From Victivallaceae bacterium (GTDB lineage: Bacteria > Verrucomicrobiota > Lentisphaeria > Victivallales > Victivallaceae), in NCBI GenBank assembly GCA_028709805.1, contig JAQUTL010000020.1:1-48073 (forward strand): a DNA stretch of 48,073 nt. Direction: 5' to 3'. The notes beneath the pieces are model-generated. The model made no database searches. It was not told the origin of the DNA and saw nothing but the letters and a program-made list of their open reading frames with translations. The translations under genes and the position numbers were made by a program. Of this stretch, positions 33,830 to 45,177 are shown piece after piece. Each line of letters begins with the position of its first letter. The stretch's first letter is position 1.

Positions 33830-33874
33830 TTTGCGGAAATCTCCTGTTTGTGAAGTTTACAATAATCAATATAT

Positions 33875-33902
33875 AATATAGCCTCGACCGAGTTTTTTTC
33901 AA
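33875..33902 (-). promoter_or_regulatory. Predicted lysS promoter
   Basis: On the minus strand, -35 TTGAAA (33897-33902) and -10 TATATT (33875-33880) are separated by 16 bp, with transcription starting about 40 bases before lysS. The rest of the 33830-34081 spacer shows no further clear element. Confidence 0.65.
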
Positions 33903-34081
33903 GAAAATAGCGGTCGAAGCCGGGACGATGGCGCTTTTTTTCGCGGGATGATGCGAACACGGCTTGAAAATCGGCCGCGCGGTGTTATTTTTCTGTAATA
34001 ACGCAGACAGCGCGGACAAGCAACCCGTATGCCGTCGGCATAAATATAAAAAGTTGCAGTTTGCGGAGAGTCGGTCCGGTT

Positions 34082-34942
34082 ATGGATAAAGCGCCAATCG
34101 TTGTCATATCAAGATTCAATCTTGCCTATCATAAGGATTTATATCTGAGCGCGGAGTGGCTGGAGGTGCGTTTGGCTCTGCTGGAGCATTACACCGCTCC
34201 GGCGTTGGCGGCGCAGACCGACGGCGACTTCGTCTGGCTGGTGCTGGTCAGTCCGGCGACGCCGGAGCCGTGTCTGGCTCGTATCGGGCGGCTGACCGCG
34301 ACCGTCCCCCAGCTCCGGGTGGTGCGCACCAACCGCGATCTTCGCCAGAGGAAACTGATAACCGGAATGTTTCCCGATGCGGCGTATGTTGTCAGCGCCA
34401 GACTGGACACCGACGATTCGGTGTCGGCCGATTATATCGCGGCGATCCGCCGCCATCTTCCCGGCGGCTCTTTTTCCTTCGTCAATTTTGACGACGGTCT
34501 GATGCTGGACCGCGAGTCCGGCTGCGTTTACCGCCGGCGTTATCTGTCCAACCCCTTTATCGCGGTGTGCGAACCGGTGGCGGAAATGGTTGGGATTTAC
34601 GGGTATTCGCACAGTTTTGTTCACTTCTGCGGTCCGGTGGTGCATGTTGCCGGCGGTCCGTATTGGCTTCAGGTGGTTCACGGCGGAAACTGGATGAACC
34701 GGGTGCATGGCGTGGCTGAGAAGCCGGAAGTGCTGCGGGGCAGATTCGGGCATCTTGCCGGAGATCCGGTGTGTCTGCCGCCTTCAATTGGGCTCCGGGC
34801 CGCGCTCCGGTATCGCTATGAACTGCTGAAAATGCGGATATGGGCATGGATCGGCGCGGCGTGCCGCCGGTTGCGCGGCCGCCGGAATGAAAAATACCGC
34901 GCCTTTTTGGTCAATTCCGGAAAAATGCGGCTCATCCGCTGA
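34082..34942 (+). CDS. Putative rhamnosyltransferase-type glycosyltransferase
   Basis: A 286-residue glycosyltransferase resembling the putative rhamnosyltransferase family (PF11316-like), with the nucleotide-sugar/metal motif RLDTDD and downstream WLQVVHGGNW. ATG 34082 gives the natural MDKAPIVVISRF start; a TTG at 34061 is possible but lies on the Shine-Dalgarno GGAG (34065-34068). It stands alone between lysS (divergent) and hppA. rfbC and rfbD about 10 kb away would fit dTDP-rhamnose as donor, but that is inference. Confidence 0.75.
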   Translation: MDKAPIVVISRFNLAYHKDLYLSAEWLEVRLALLEHYTAPALAAQTDGDFVWLVLVSPATPEPCLARIGRLTATVPQLRVVRTNRDLRQRKLITGMFPDAAYVVSARLDTDDSVSADYIAAIRRHLPGGSFSFVNFDDGLMLDRESGCVYRRRYLSNPFIAVCEPVAEMVGIYGYSHSFVHFCGPVVHVAGGPYWLQVVHGGNWMNRVHGVAEKPEVLRGRFGHLAGDPVCLPPSIGLRAALRYRYELLKMRIWAWIGAACRRLRGRRNEKYRAFLVNSGKMRLIR

Positions 34943-34993
34943 CGCAAAAAGCGAAAGAACCGGAAAACTCTCCTTGTTATGATGATATGCGGC

Positions 34994-35021
34994 TTGAATT
35001 TTTCAAACAGACCGCTATTTT
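34994..35021 (+). promoter_or_regulatory. Possible hppA promoter
   Basis: -35 TTGAAT (34994-34999) and -10 TATTTT (35016-35021) are 16 bp apart. The -10 lies in the loop of the inverted repeat ACCGCT/AGCGGT. Confidence 0.35.
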
Positions 35022-35030
35022 AAAAGCGGT
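35011..35030. repeat. Inverted repeat upstream of hppA
   Basis: ACCGCT (35011-35016) and AGCGGT (35025-35030) form a 6-bp stem with an 8-base loop, 48 bp before the hppA ATG. It may be an operator or a leader-RNA hairpin. Confidence 0.6.
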
Positions 35031-35077
35031 ATATAGTTACGTCTATCCAAATCAACAAACAAGGAAAGAGGCTTCGT

Positions 35078-37480
<2,403 letters not shown>

Positions 37481-37495
37481 TTTGGTCGTAATCCA

Positions 37496-37527
37496 AATCC
37501 CGCCCCCAACCGGGCGGGATTTTTTTT
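37496..37527 (+). terminator. Intrinsic terminator after hppA
   Basis: ATCCCGCCC (37497-37505) pairs with GGGCGGGAT (37512-37520) around a 6-base loop, followed by eight T. Classic intrinsic terminator 16 bp after the hppA stop. Confidence 0.95.
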
Positions 37528-37540
37528 GGAGAGGTGAAAA

Positions 37541-37837
37541 ATGCTGGAAAATGTAACGTGGTCGCAGTCGTTTGAGGCGGTGATGATGATCTGCTTCGGG
37601 TTCAGCTGGCCCATATCGATATTGAAGACCATACAGGCCAAGAATCCGGTCGGCAAATCATTGGCGTTCACCGCGCTGGTGATTTGCGGTTATTTGGCCG
37701 GGATCGCCTTTAAATTGGCGGGACGGACCGACTGGGTTATCGCGTTTTATCTCATTAATATGCTGTTCGCCTCGACCGATCTGGTGTTGTGTCTTTATTA
37801 TATTCATATCAACAAAAAACGACGGAGTGAAAAATGA
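37541..37837 (+). CDS. Small PQ-loop-like membrane protein
   Basis: A 98-residue protein with three hydrophobic segments (about 10-27, 40-60, 65-88) and a PQ-loop-like motif FSWPISILKTIQAKN near the first, as in half-SWEET transporters. It starts 13 bp after the hppA terminator with GGAGAGG upstream, so it is probably a new unit or read-through. It overlaps the ABM gene by 4 bp. Substrate unknown. Confidence 0.65.
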   Translation: MLENVTWSQSFEAVMMICFGFSWPISILKTIQAKNPVGKSLAFTALVICGYLAGIAFKLAGRTDWVIAFYLINMLFASTDLVLCLYYIHINKKRRSEK

Positions 37838-38112
37838 TTCAGCTGGTGGTTGTGCTCAATGTCAAACCGGAATATTCCAATACGATTCAAGAGGCCATGC
37901 GGCCGTTGGTTGAAGCGTCTCGCAAGGAGGCGGGCAACATCAGTTACGAGCTTGTGCGCGATACCGCCAACCCCGACACTTTTCTTTTTCTGGAGCAGTG
38001 GGAGAGCGACGCGATACTTGAGCGGCACGGCAAGACGCCGCATTTTGTCAAATACTGCGGTGAGATGGACAAAATGTGCAATAAGAGTGTTCTGCATCGG
38101 ATTGAGCGGTAG
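37834..38112 (+). CDS. Antibiotic biosynthesis monooxygenase (ABM) domain protein
   Basis: A 92-residue ferredoxin-like ABM protein, similar to YgiN-type quinol monooxygenases. Key stretches are MIQLVVVLNVKPEY, SRKEAGNISYEL and DTFLFLEQWES, with the HGKTPHF segment near the C-terminus. It is probably a dimeric cytosolic protein acting on quinones or reactive carbonyl compounds. It is coupled to the PQ-loop gene (ATGA overlap) and followed by an antiporter 6 bp later. Confidence 0.85.
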   Translation: MIQLVVVLNVKPEYSNTIQEAMRPLVEASRKEAGNISYELVRDTANPDTFLFLEQWESDAILERHGKTPHFVKYCGEMDKMCNKSVLHRIER

Positions 38113-38118
38113 CCGATC

Positions 38119-39069
38119 ATGCTGCTTGCATTGCTTCAACTCGCGTTCGGCAGCGTGATGCTGTATTACGGCGCGGAGTTTCTGGTGTCCGGCGGCGTGA
38201 AGATCGCCCGCTTTTTCCATATATCCAGTCTGGTGATCGGGCTGACGCTGGTGGCGTTTGCCACCAGTGCGCCTGAACTGACGGTCAGCGTGGCGGCGGC
38301 CGTCAGGGGGCAGGGGGACATTGCGCTGGGCAATGTCGTCGGTTCAAACATCTGCAACATAGCTTTGATACTCGGCCTGTCGGCGCTGATTACACCGCTG
38401 GGAGTCAACCGTCAGCTGGCGAGACGCGATATTTTTGTGATGCTGGCGGCGACGCTGGCGTTTGCCGCTCTTGGTCTTTTTGCCGACGGCGTCGGACGTT
38501 TGCCGGCGGCGGTGTTTTTTGCCGGTCTGCTGCTATACACCTGGCGCAGTGTGGCGATTTCCCGGCGTGAAAGCCGCGCCGTGGCGTGCGCCGAAGCGGA
38601 AGCGGACGCGACGATAACCGGACGGACCGCAGTGTTGAGTCTGCTGTTGGCCGCGCTGGGAATCGGCCTTTTGGTCGGCGGCGCCGACTGCTTCGTGCGC
38701 GGCGCGATCGTGTTCGGCCGGATCTGCGGACTTTCCGAGGCGGTGATCGGTCTTACCATTGTGGCGGTGGGAACCAGTCTGCCGGAGTTAGCCACCAGCG
38801 TAGTGGCGGCGATCAAGGGAGAACGCGACATCGCGGTCGGCAATGTCGTCGGCTCGAATATTTTCAACATTCTTTGCATAATGGGCTTGGCTCCGCTGTT
38901 GTCTCCGCTTCGCGCGGTCGGCATCTCGGTATTCGACTGGGCGGTCATGCTGGGGGTGACGCTGTTGGCGGTAATATTCATAACCACCGGACGGGTGATC
39001 AGCCGCCGGGAGGGCGTGGTGTTGTTGCTGATTTTCGCGGCCTACACCGCATGGCTGATCGTGCGATAG
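38119..39069 (+). CDS. Ca2+/Na+ antiporter of the CaCA family (YrbG-like)
   Basis: A 316-residue membrane protein with about ten helices and the two alpha-repeats of the CaCA family: ATSAPELTVS with GNVVGSNICNIALILGL, and GTSLPELATSVV with GNVVGSNIFNILCIMGL. It exchanges Ca2+ (or another cation) for Na+ or H+ across the inner membrane. It is the last gene of the three-gene unit, followed by a terminator. Confidence 0.93.
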   Translation: MLLALLQLAFGSVMLYYGAEFLVSGGVKIARFFHISSLVIGLTLVAFATSAPELTVSVAAAVRGQGDIALGNVVGSNICNIALILGLSALITPLGVNRQLARRDIFVMLAATLAFAALGLFADGVGRLPAAVFFAGLLLYTWRSVAISRRESRAVACAEAEADATITGRTAVLSLLLAALGIGLLVGGADCFVRGAIVFGRICGLSEAVIGLTIVAVGTSLPELATSVVAAIKGERDIAVGNVVGSNIFNILCIMGLAPLLSPLRAVGISVFDWAVMLGVTLLAVIFITTGRVISRREGVVLLLIFAAYTAWLIVR

Positions 39070-39100
39070 CCGGCCGTTCGGCTGGCAACCGGAGATTTTA

Positions 39101-39149
39101 GGCGCGTCGTTTTCACCATGTATGGTGATGGGACGGCGCGCGTTTTTTT
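39101..39149 (+). terminator. Intrinsic terminator after the antiporter gene
   Basis: An inner stem TCACCA/TGGTGA (39113-39118 with 39123-39128) is enclosed by an outer stem GCGCGTC (39102-39108) with GAC-G-GCGC (39132-39139), one bulged G. Seven T follow at 39143-39149. Confidence 0.8.
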
Positions 39150-39158
39150 GAATTTTGG

Positions 39159-42100
39159 TCAGTTGGCTGTTTTTTCGAGGCGACTGAAGAATTTCATCAG
39201 CCCGTCGACGGAGATAGGCTTGTAAACAATCCCGGCGAATATTTCGGTTCCGGCGCTTTTCCGAAGTTCGATGTCGGCTGACACCGCGATGACCGGAAGT
39301 TCTCTGCATTGCGGGTCGGCCTTTATTTTTTCGGCAAGAGCAATGCCGTTCATATCCGGCATCCAGAGATCGGTCATCACCATGTCGATGTTTTGCCGTT
39401 CGCGGGCAAGGATGTCCAGCGCCTCCCGACCGGAGCCGGCCTGAATCGTTGCAACGCCGCATTTTTTCAGGATTGCCGCGAGAACCTTCAGATTCAGCGG
39501 CACGTCGTCAACGATCAGAATCCGGCCCGCCTTGATTGACGGTGTGGTGCAGGCCGCCGGTCGGCCGCCGGTCGGGGCGGTCGCGGCAATTTGCGGAAAT
39601 TCTATTATAAACGTGCTGCCCTTGCCGAGTCGGCTTTCCACGCGCAGTTCGCCGCCCATGCCGTTGACCAGCCGTTTTGAAATTGCCAGCCCCAGCCCGG
39701 TTCCTTTTAGCCGGTACGCATCTCTTGTGGTGTCGGCTTGGGAAAACGGCTGGAACATGTTTTTTATGAATTCGTCGGATATGCCGCATCCGGTGTCGGA
39801 CACCTTTATCGTCAACCGTCCGGTGGTTGCGTTGAGTTCCTCATAGAAGACGGTGATTGTGATGGAGCCGGCATCGGTGAACTTAACGGCGTTGCCGAGA
39901 AGGTTGAAAATCACCTGGCGCAGGCGTTGTTCGTCGATCGTCATAAGCGGCAGATCGTCCGGCACCACCGCGCAGAGACCGAGATTTTTCTCGCGCAGAT
40001 TCAGCGTGAACACCTGCGAAACTTCGGAAATCAGCGCTTTTATGTCGCACGGGGCGGCCTGATATTTCATCTGTTCGGCTTCGAGTTTGGACAAATCCAG
40101 AATGTCATTGATCAGGCAGAGCAGCGCTTTTCCGGAAACATTGATGCCGTGCAGATATTCATTGCGTTCAGCCTCCGGCAGGTCGGAGGTTTCCAGCAGT
40201 TCGCTGAATCCGATCACCGCGTTGAGCGGCGTTCTGATCTCGTGCGACATTGACGACAGAAAACTGCTTTTGGCCGCCGACTCTTTTATCGCCTCCTCCA
40301 TTTTCAGTTTTATGAAAACGGTTTCAGTAATATCCTGATGATAACCCCTTATCCGGACAATATTTTCGCTGTTCGCGCCGGATGATACTCCGCCGAGTCG
40401 AACATAGATCGTTCCGCGCTTGGGATGATGCCATGGATAGGTTATTTCGGCGCGTCCGGAGGCGATAATTTTCTGCACGCACCGGTTGATCTCCTCGATG
40501 TTGCCGGGGGCGATTCCGGACTGCCAGGCGGAGTAGCAACTCTCCGGGGAAACGTCCGGCGGCAGGCCGAGCAGTTCGTGCATTGTAGCATCCCCGAACA
40601 TTCTGGGCGGGTTCCCGTCCTCCATTTCTATCGACCACAGTCCGGTTCGCGCGCCGGACAGCGTTTCGCCGGTCTGCCGCTGATAATTGCTGAGTTTTGC
40701 GTTTGCCAGCGTCAATTTTCTCCGGCTTTCGATGCTGTTTTTCAGATAGCAGACAAAGACGATCAGAATCGCCACCAGAACTCCGGTCAGCAGCGCGACG
40801 GCCGGAACGGGATTGTGCGTGATGAAATTTGTCAAGTCGTATTCAGCCGCCGGATAGGAATTGCGGATCACCGATTCGGTGAGTTTGGCGCGGTCTATGC
40901 CGACCAGTGTTTTGTCGATTATCGATTGCAGTACTGCATTTCCGCGGCGCACCGCCAGACTCCATGAAATCGGATTGTCCAGATACGCCGAGCGCAGGTC
41001 GGCGTCCGGCGTCCGGTCGTTCAGCGACCGCAGCATGAGGTTGCTGTCGCCGATGATTCCGGTGACCAGTCCGGACTGCAGCGCAGCAATGCTCTCCTGC
41101 CGGTCATGACAGTAGGATATTGCACTGTTCGGATAATACTGCTGCAAATATGGGGTCTGAAACATGTTGTTCCGGGTTACCGCGATCCGGTTCAGGAACG
41201 CCGGGTTGTATTCTCCGTTATACAGGGCGATGACTCTTGAGGAGACCACTGCGCTTGAAATGCTCAATCCGTTCTGTTCTGCAATCCACGGATCGCTGTA
41301 AAACGGGAATGCGATGTCGATGTTGTCGTTATGCAGGGCGTTGAGCATGGCCTGTGAATCGTTGAATGACCGGGCGTGTACCGGGAGCTGAAGAAAATTG
41401 GCCAGTTCCTGCTGCAATGTAACGATCACTCCGACGGGGCGTCCGCTGGCCGCATCGGTGTCGCAGTAGGGTAGGTTGTCGTTGATATAGCCGATGGTCA
41501 GTGCTTTGCGACCGGCCAGCCAGCGGCGTTCGCCATCGGTGAGAACCCGCCGGAGAATACTGCGGTCGAAGTATTTGGACTGAAGATGGCTGTTGTAATA
41601 GGGCGAGGCGCTGAACAGTTGCTCCTGCGCCGTATTGAGTTCATCCAGCAGGTCGTGCCGGGTGGGGGCGATCGCGAAATAGATATCGGATGCGCCGATT
41701 TTCAGGATTGGTTTTATGCCTTCTGCCAGAAAATTGTCGGTTATGACCAGTCCGTCGATTTCCCTGTCGCGCAGCGCTTTGGCGCAACTGTCGTAGCCGT
41801 CGTAGGTCAGAATTGTGCAGTCAACGTTGTTCTCTTTTACATATTTACTGAAAAGTTTAAGCATCAGGCTGTCGGTGTTGACGCCGATTTTTTTCCCGGT
41901 CAAGGCCGCCGCATTGCCGTTTTCGCCGTCGTCGTCGGCCGGAACGAAGACGTAGTAGGACTCCGTACCCATGACACTGTTTGGGAACAGCATTTTTCCG
42001 TCCCGTTCCGGCGTGCGCGACACTCCGGCCATAATGTCCACGTCTCCGGTCAGCAGTTTTGCATAGATGTCGCCCCAGGTGCCGTAGACGTATTCATACT

Positions 42101-42299
42101 GCCAGCCGGTCAGTCTGGCGATGTCCTGATAGTATTCATAGGCATATCCGGATTTTCGCTCCGTGTCGGAAAACCCGGATTGAAAGCCGTTGTTGTCTGC
42201 ATAATATCCGATCCGCACGACTTTCTGCTCATGATCCGGCGTTGCGGCGGCGGCCGGCAAGCCGAATATCAAGGCAAAGATAAACAGAACGCACTTCAT
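39159..42299 (-). CDS. BvgS/EvgS-like hybrid sensor histidine kinase with two periplasmic binding domains
   Basis: A 1046-residue hybrid kinase. Order: signal/anchor (1-20), first bacterial solute-binding type-3 domain (about 28-245), second such domain (about 265-480), transmembrane helix (498-518), PAS-like region (about 545-660), HisKA with H686 in SMSHEIRTPLN, HATPase with N-box NLLGNAVKFT (799-808) and GTGLGLAISKRL, and a receiver with D977 in VMTDLWMPD. No HPt domain and no separate response regulator are seen. ATG 42299 has GGAG 6 bases upstream and begins the signal sequence; a longer in-frame start at 42491 is possible. It probably senses small amino-acid-like ligands. Confidence 0.92.
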   Translation of the reverse strand: MKCVLFIFALIFGLPAAAATPDHEQKVVRIGYYADNNGFQSGFSDTERKSGYAYEYYQDIARLTGWQYEYVYGTWGDIYAKLLTGDVDIMAGVSRTPERDGKMLFPNSVMGTESYYVFVPADDDGENGNAAALTGKKIGVNTDSLMLKLFSKYVKENNVDCTILTYDGYDSCAKALRDREIDGLVITDNFLAEGIKPILKIGASDIYFAIAPTRHDLLDELNTAQEQLFSASPYYNSHLQSKYFDRSILRRVLTDGERRWLAGRKALTIGYINDNLPYCDTDAASGRPVGVIVTLQQELANFLQLPVHARSFNDSQAMLNALHNDNIDIAFPFYSDPWIAEQNGLSISSAVVSSRVIALYNGEYNPAFLNRIAVTRNNMFQTPYLQQYYPNSAISYCHDRQESIAALQSGLVTGIIGDSNLMLRSLNDRTPDADLRSAYLDNPISWSLAVRRGNAVLQSIIDKTLVGIDRAKLTESVIRNSYPAAEYDLTNFITHNPVPAVALLTGVLVAILIVFVCYLKNSIESRRKLTLANAKLSNYQRQTGETLSGARTGLWSIEMEDGNPPRMFGDATMHELLGLPPDVSPESCYSAWQSGIAPGNIEEINRCVQKIIASGRAEITYPWHHPKRGTIYVRLGGVSSGANSENIVRIRGYHQDITETVFIKLKMEEAIKESAAKSSFLSSMSHEIRTPLNAVIGFSELLETSDLPEAERNEYLHGINVSGKALLCLINDILDLSKLEAEQMKYQAAPCDIKALISEVSQVFTLNLREKNLGLCAVVPDDLPLMTIDEQRLRQVIFNLLGNAVKFTDAGSITITVFYEELNATTGRLTIKVSDTGCGISDEFIKNMFQPFSQADTTRDAYRLKGTGLGLAISKRLVNGMGGELRVESRLGKGSTFIIEFPQIAATAPTGGRPAACTTPSIKAGRILIVDDVPLNLKVLAAILKKCGVATIQAGSGREALDILARERQNIDMVMTDLWMPDMNGIALAEKIKADPQCRELPVIAVSADIELRKSAGTEIFAGIVYKPISVDGLMKFFSRLEKTAN

Positions 42300-42363
42300 T
42301 GTCATCTCCGGGTTAAACCGCTGACGTCGTGCTGTTGACTTTATGCGCGGCATCCGCGGTTTT

Positions 42364-42383
42364 TCCGGCGCTCCGGCGCCGGA
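42364..42383. other. Perfect 8-bp GC hairpin in the kinase leader
   Basis: TCCGGCGC (42364-42371) pairs with GCGCCGGA (42376-42383) around TCCG. It lies in the long leader between the predicted start site and the kinase ATG and is not followed by T's on the transcript. Confidence 0.7.
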
Positions 42384-42519
42384 CGCTCGGCGGCGGCGTG
42401 CAGCCGCGCCTTGTCCACCCATGAAAAACGCTATAAACGCGAATCTGACCGACGGCGGAATCAGTTGCCGGCCAACGTTTTTTTTCATCATTTCACTGTT
42501 CCAGTCTATACTATGGTGG

Positions 42520-42566
42520 AATATAATGCTAATGATTACTTATGTCAAGCATTCCTCCGGAGGAAT
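42520..42566 (-). promoter_or_regulatory. Kinase promoter with an adjacent 16-bp palindrome
   Basis: On the minus strand, -35 TTGACA (42543-42548) and -10 TATATT (42520-42525) are 17 bp apart, near consensus. Two bases further upstream of the -35 is the perfect palindrome ATTCCTCCGGAGGAAT (42551-42566), a likely regulator site. The leader would be about 210 bases. Confidence 0.75.
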
Positions 42567-42577
42567 AAGGTCTTTTC

Positions 42578-43537
42578 TTATTGCCCGGCGTTCTCGTGGT
42601 TGTCCGGAGTGCGGCTGAAATAAATTCCGATGTTGCAGCCGTTTCTGCGGATGCCGCCGCCTGGCTGGTGATTCAGCATTGCCGGCAGATTGTTATTGTC
42701 GATTATCACCAGCGAACTTGAGCCGCCGCCGTCCATGTTTATGGCGGTGTCGGCGCCGAGATGGCGGAGCCATTCACCGACTTCATACGGCGTGCAACCC
42801 ATGCTGTAATCCGGCTGGCGACCGTCGATAAGAAAGATATACCAGTAGCGGCGGTCGGCGGAAAGCCCGAATCCGGTTCGCGGCGCCAGCGACTGATCGT
42901 TCTCCAGCCCTTCCGGCGGTTTCCCGTTGTTCAGAACAAAAAAGAATCCGCCGACCGCCTGGGTGTAGCGGGAGCAGTCCGTGAAATTCGGAGAGACGGC
43001 GATCATATCGGCGTTGCCGGCGGCGTCGAAGACCAGTGCCGGACGGTCGTTCGGCAGAGAGACCAGCACGCCGTCGGAGATCACCAGCCCCATGCCGTCG
43101 GCGTAAATGTGGTTGAACGGCGACTCCCATGGAACCCACGGCGAGGCGTTGACTGCGAGGCGCATATCCAAATGGTCGTCGTTGCGGGCGGAGCGCATGA
43201 AGTCGACGGTGCTGGCGCGTTTGGTGCGGACGGCGAAGCGCGGACAGTCGGGCATGGGGGTGCCCCATTCGCGGTCGGCGGCCCGGCCGGTGACGCGCAC
43301 ATTCAATCCCGGAGTGGCGAGGTCGATGCGGACAAACCACATTTTCATCGGCCGCGGATCGTTGTCGGTTTGTTCGCAGAGCATGATGCCGGGGCAGATG
43401 GAATGTGCCTGGTTCCAGTCAAACTCTCCGCTCGGCGCCTCCGCCTGAAGCGTAAAAACCGTGAAAAGCGCGAGAACAAGAAAGAAGTGCGAAAAAAAAG
43501 CAAAGCCGGTTGAAGTTCCGGGGTGTTTGTTGAACAT
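42578..43537 (-). CDS. Phosphodiester glycosidase (NAGPA-like) family protein, exported
   Basis: A 319-residue secreted protein. A hydrophobic signal segment (about 12-32) precedes a domain of the NAGPA/phosphodiester-alpha-GlcNAcase type with the signature AINMDGGGSSSLV. Relatives remove sugars linked through phosphodiesters from exopolysaccharides or wall polymers. It sits between the kinase and the dTDP-rhamnose genes on the same strand, which fits envelope glycan work, though the 66-bp gap to rfbD leaves co-transcription open. Confidence 0.88.
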   Translation of the reverse strand: MFNKHPGTSTGFAFFSHFFLVLALFTVFTLQAEAPSGEFDWNQAHSICPGIMLCEQTDNDPRPMKMWFVRIDLATPGLNVRVTGRAADREWGTPMPDCPRFAVRTKRASTVDFMRSARNDDHLDMRLAVNASPWVPWESPFNHIYADGMGLVISDGVLVSLPNDRPALVFDAAGNADMIAVSPNFTDCSRYTQAVGGFFFVLNNGKPPEGLENDQSLAPRTGFGLSADRRYWYIFLIDGRQPDYSMGCTPYEVGEWLRHLGADTAINMDGGGSSSLVIIDNNNLPAMLNHQPGGGIRRNGCNIGIYFSRTPDNHENAGQ

Positions 43538-43603
43538 GTCAGGTGTTTTTCCTTCCCGTTTATGGTGTCGTTTAACTCGAGTCGGGATTGCGGCGGCGCT
43601 CGC

Positions 43604-44464
43604 TCAGCGGCGGCCGGCCGGAAATTCCGCGGCGATGAATTCAGCCAGCGCGTCGTGCCAGTCCGGCATCGGCGGCAGTCCGGCGCAGCGGAGCATCATT
43701 TTGTCCAGACGGGAGTTCTTCGGGCGCGGCGCCGGACGGGAAAACTCCCCGGTGGAACATGGGACTACCTTCTGGTCGATGCCGAGCCGGCTGAAGATTT
43801 CGACGGCGAATTCATACCATGACGCTTCGCCTTCACAGGTCAGGTGAAAAGTTCCGGCGAGTTCTGGGCGCGCCAGTATGTCGCGCAGCCGGCGCGCCAC
43901 CGCCGCGGTGCTGGTCGGGTTGCCGATCTGGTCGGCGACCACCTTGAGATCGGGGCGCGAGCCGTCCGCGAGTTTTTTCATGGTGTGGACGAAACTCGGT
44001 CCGCCGGGACCGTAAAGCCATGAGATTCGGCAGATCGCATGGTCGGGGCAGAGTGCGCGGACCGCTTCTTCGCCGGCGAATTTGCTTTTTCCGTAAACGG
44101 TATTGCCGCCGTCGGCGGCGTCAAATTCGTTGTATGGCCGGTCGGCGTCGCCCCGGAACACATAGTCGGTGGAGATTGCGATCAGTCGCGTGTTGTGCCG
44201 GAAGCAGGCGGCGGCAACGTTGGCCGTGCCGAATGCGTTGAGCCGATAGGCGGTTTCCGGTTCGGTTTCGCAGCGGTCGACCGCGGTCATGGCCGCGCAG
44301 TGGATCACCGCGTCCGGGCGGACGGCGCTCAGCAGCGCGTCAAATCCGGCGGCGTCGGTGATGTCAGCCTCCGGCAGATCCGCCACGGTGACGTTGAAGT
44401 CGGAGAACTCCTGTTGCAGCGTTCGGCCGAGCATCCCCCTGCCGCCGGTAATCATCAGATTCAT
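43604..44464 (-). CDS. rfbD: dTDP-4-dehydrorhamnose reductase
   Basis: A 286-residue short-chain reductase giving dTDP-L-rhamnose. The Rossmann motif is TGGRGMLG (6-13), the catalytic pair appears in STDYVF and YGKSK, and HCAAMTAVDRCE is typical of RfbD. It is 1 bp downstream of rfbC. rfbA and rfbB are not in the window. Confidence 0.95.
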   Translation of the reverse strand: MNLMITGGRGMLGRTLQQEFSDFNVTVADLPEADITDAAGFDALLSAVRPDAVIHCAAMTAVDRCETEPETAYRLNAFGTANVAAACFRHNTRLIAISTDYVFRGDADRPYNEFDAADGGNTVYGKSKFAGEEAVRALCPDHAICRISWLYGPGGPSFVHTMKKLADGSRPDLKVVADQIGNPTSTAAVARRLRDILARPELAGTFHLTCEGEASWYEFAVEIFSRLGIDQKVVPCSTGEFSRPAPRPKNSRLDKMMLRCAGLPPMPDWHDALAEFIAAEFPAGRR

Positions 44465-44465
44465 T

Positions 44466-45035
44466 TCAGAGCTTCTCCAGGGTTGCGAAGTCGAACAGTT
44501 CGGCGGCGGCCAGTCTGGGGCGCACGGTGTCTTTGGGGGACAGCAGCATGCGGTCGGCCGGAATCCGCCAGTTTATTCCAAGTTCCGGATCGTCAAAGGC
44601 GATGCCGCGCTCGTGAGTCGGCATATAGAGATTGTCGCATTTATAGGCGAAGAGAACCTCTTCGCTCAGCACCGCGAAGCCGTGGGCGAAGCCGCGCGGT
44701 ATATACAGCTGGCGTTTGTTTTCGCCGGACAGTTCAACGGCCAGATGTCGGCCGAAGGTCGGCGAGCCGCGCCGGATGTCCACCGCCACGTCCAGCACCG
44801 TTCCGCTGATTACGCGAACCAGTTTTGCCTGTGCATAAGGAGCGGCCTGATAGTGGAGGCCGCGCAGAACGCCGTATCCCGATTTCGATTCGTTGTCCTG
44901 CACCCATCGTCCGGTGATGCCGGCGCTTTGATAGCTGTTTTCGTTCCACGATTCAAAAAAATAACCGCGGGCGTCTCCGAACACTTTGGGTTCGATGATC
45001 AGCACGCCGTCAATTTCGGTTTTTACGATATTCAT
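44466..45035 (-). CDS. rfbC: dTDP-4-dehydrorhamnose 3,5-epimerase
   Basis: A 189-residue cupin epimerase. Family marks are VFGDARGYFFESWNENSY, the catalytic histidine in RGLHYQ, and YIPRGFAHGFAVLSE with the second histidine. Length is standard. It precedes rfbD by one base. The dTDP-rhamnose made would serve surface glycans, perhaps through the glycosyltransferase at 34.1 kb. Confidence 0.96.
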   Translation of the reverse strand: MNIVKTEIDGVLIIEPKVFGDARGYFFESWNENSYQSAGITGRWVQDNESKSGYGVLRGLHYQAAPYAQAKLVRVISGTVLDVAVDIRRGSPTFGRHLAVELSGENKRQLYIPRGFAHGFAVLSEEVLFAYKCDNLYMPTHERGIAFDDPELGINWRIPADRMLLSPKDTVRPRLAAAELFDFATLEKL

Positions 45036-45177
45036 TCCACCGCCGGTTCCGTTGTTTTATAACATTCATTTTTTAAATTGAGATTTTTCGCGGCGGAGTG
45101 CCGGACGAGGCTTTCTCCGCGCGGACGGCAAATACTATAATCCGGAAGACGGACGAATGCAAGTCCCGGTGTCGGCT

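Noticed and set aside
39101-39149. Bidirectional terminator also serving the kinase gene
   Set aside because: On the minus strand the stem is followed by CTAAAATC rather than a T-run, so only the plus-strand direction is supported.
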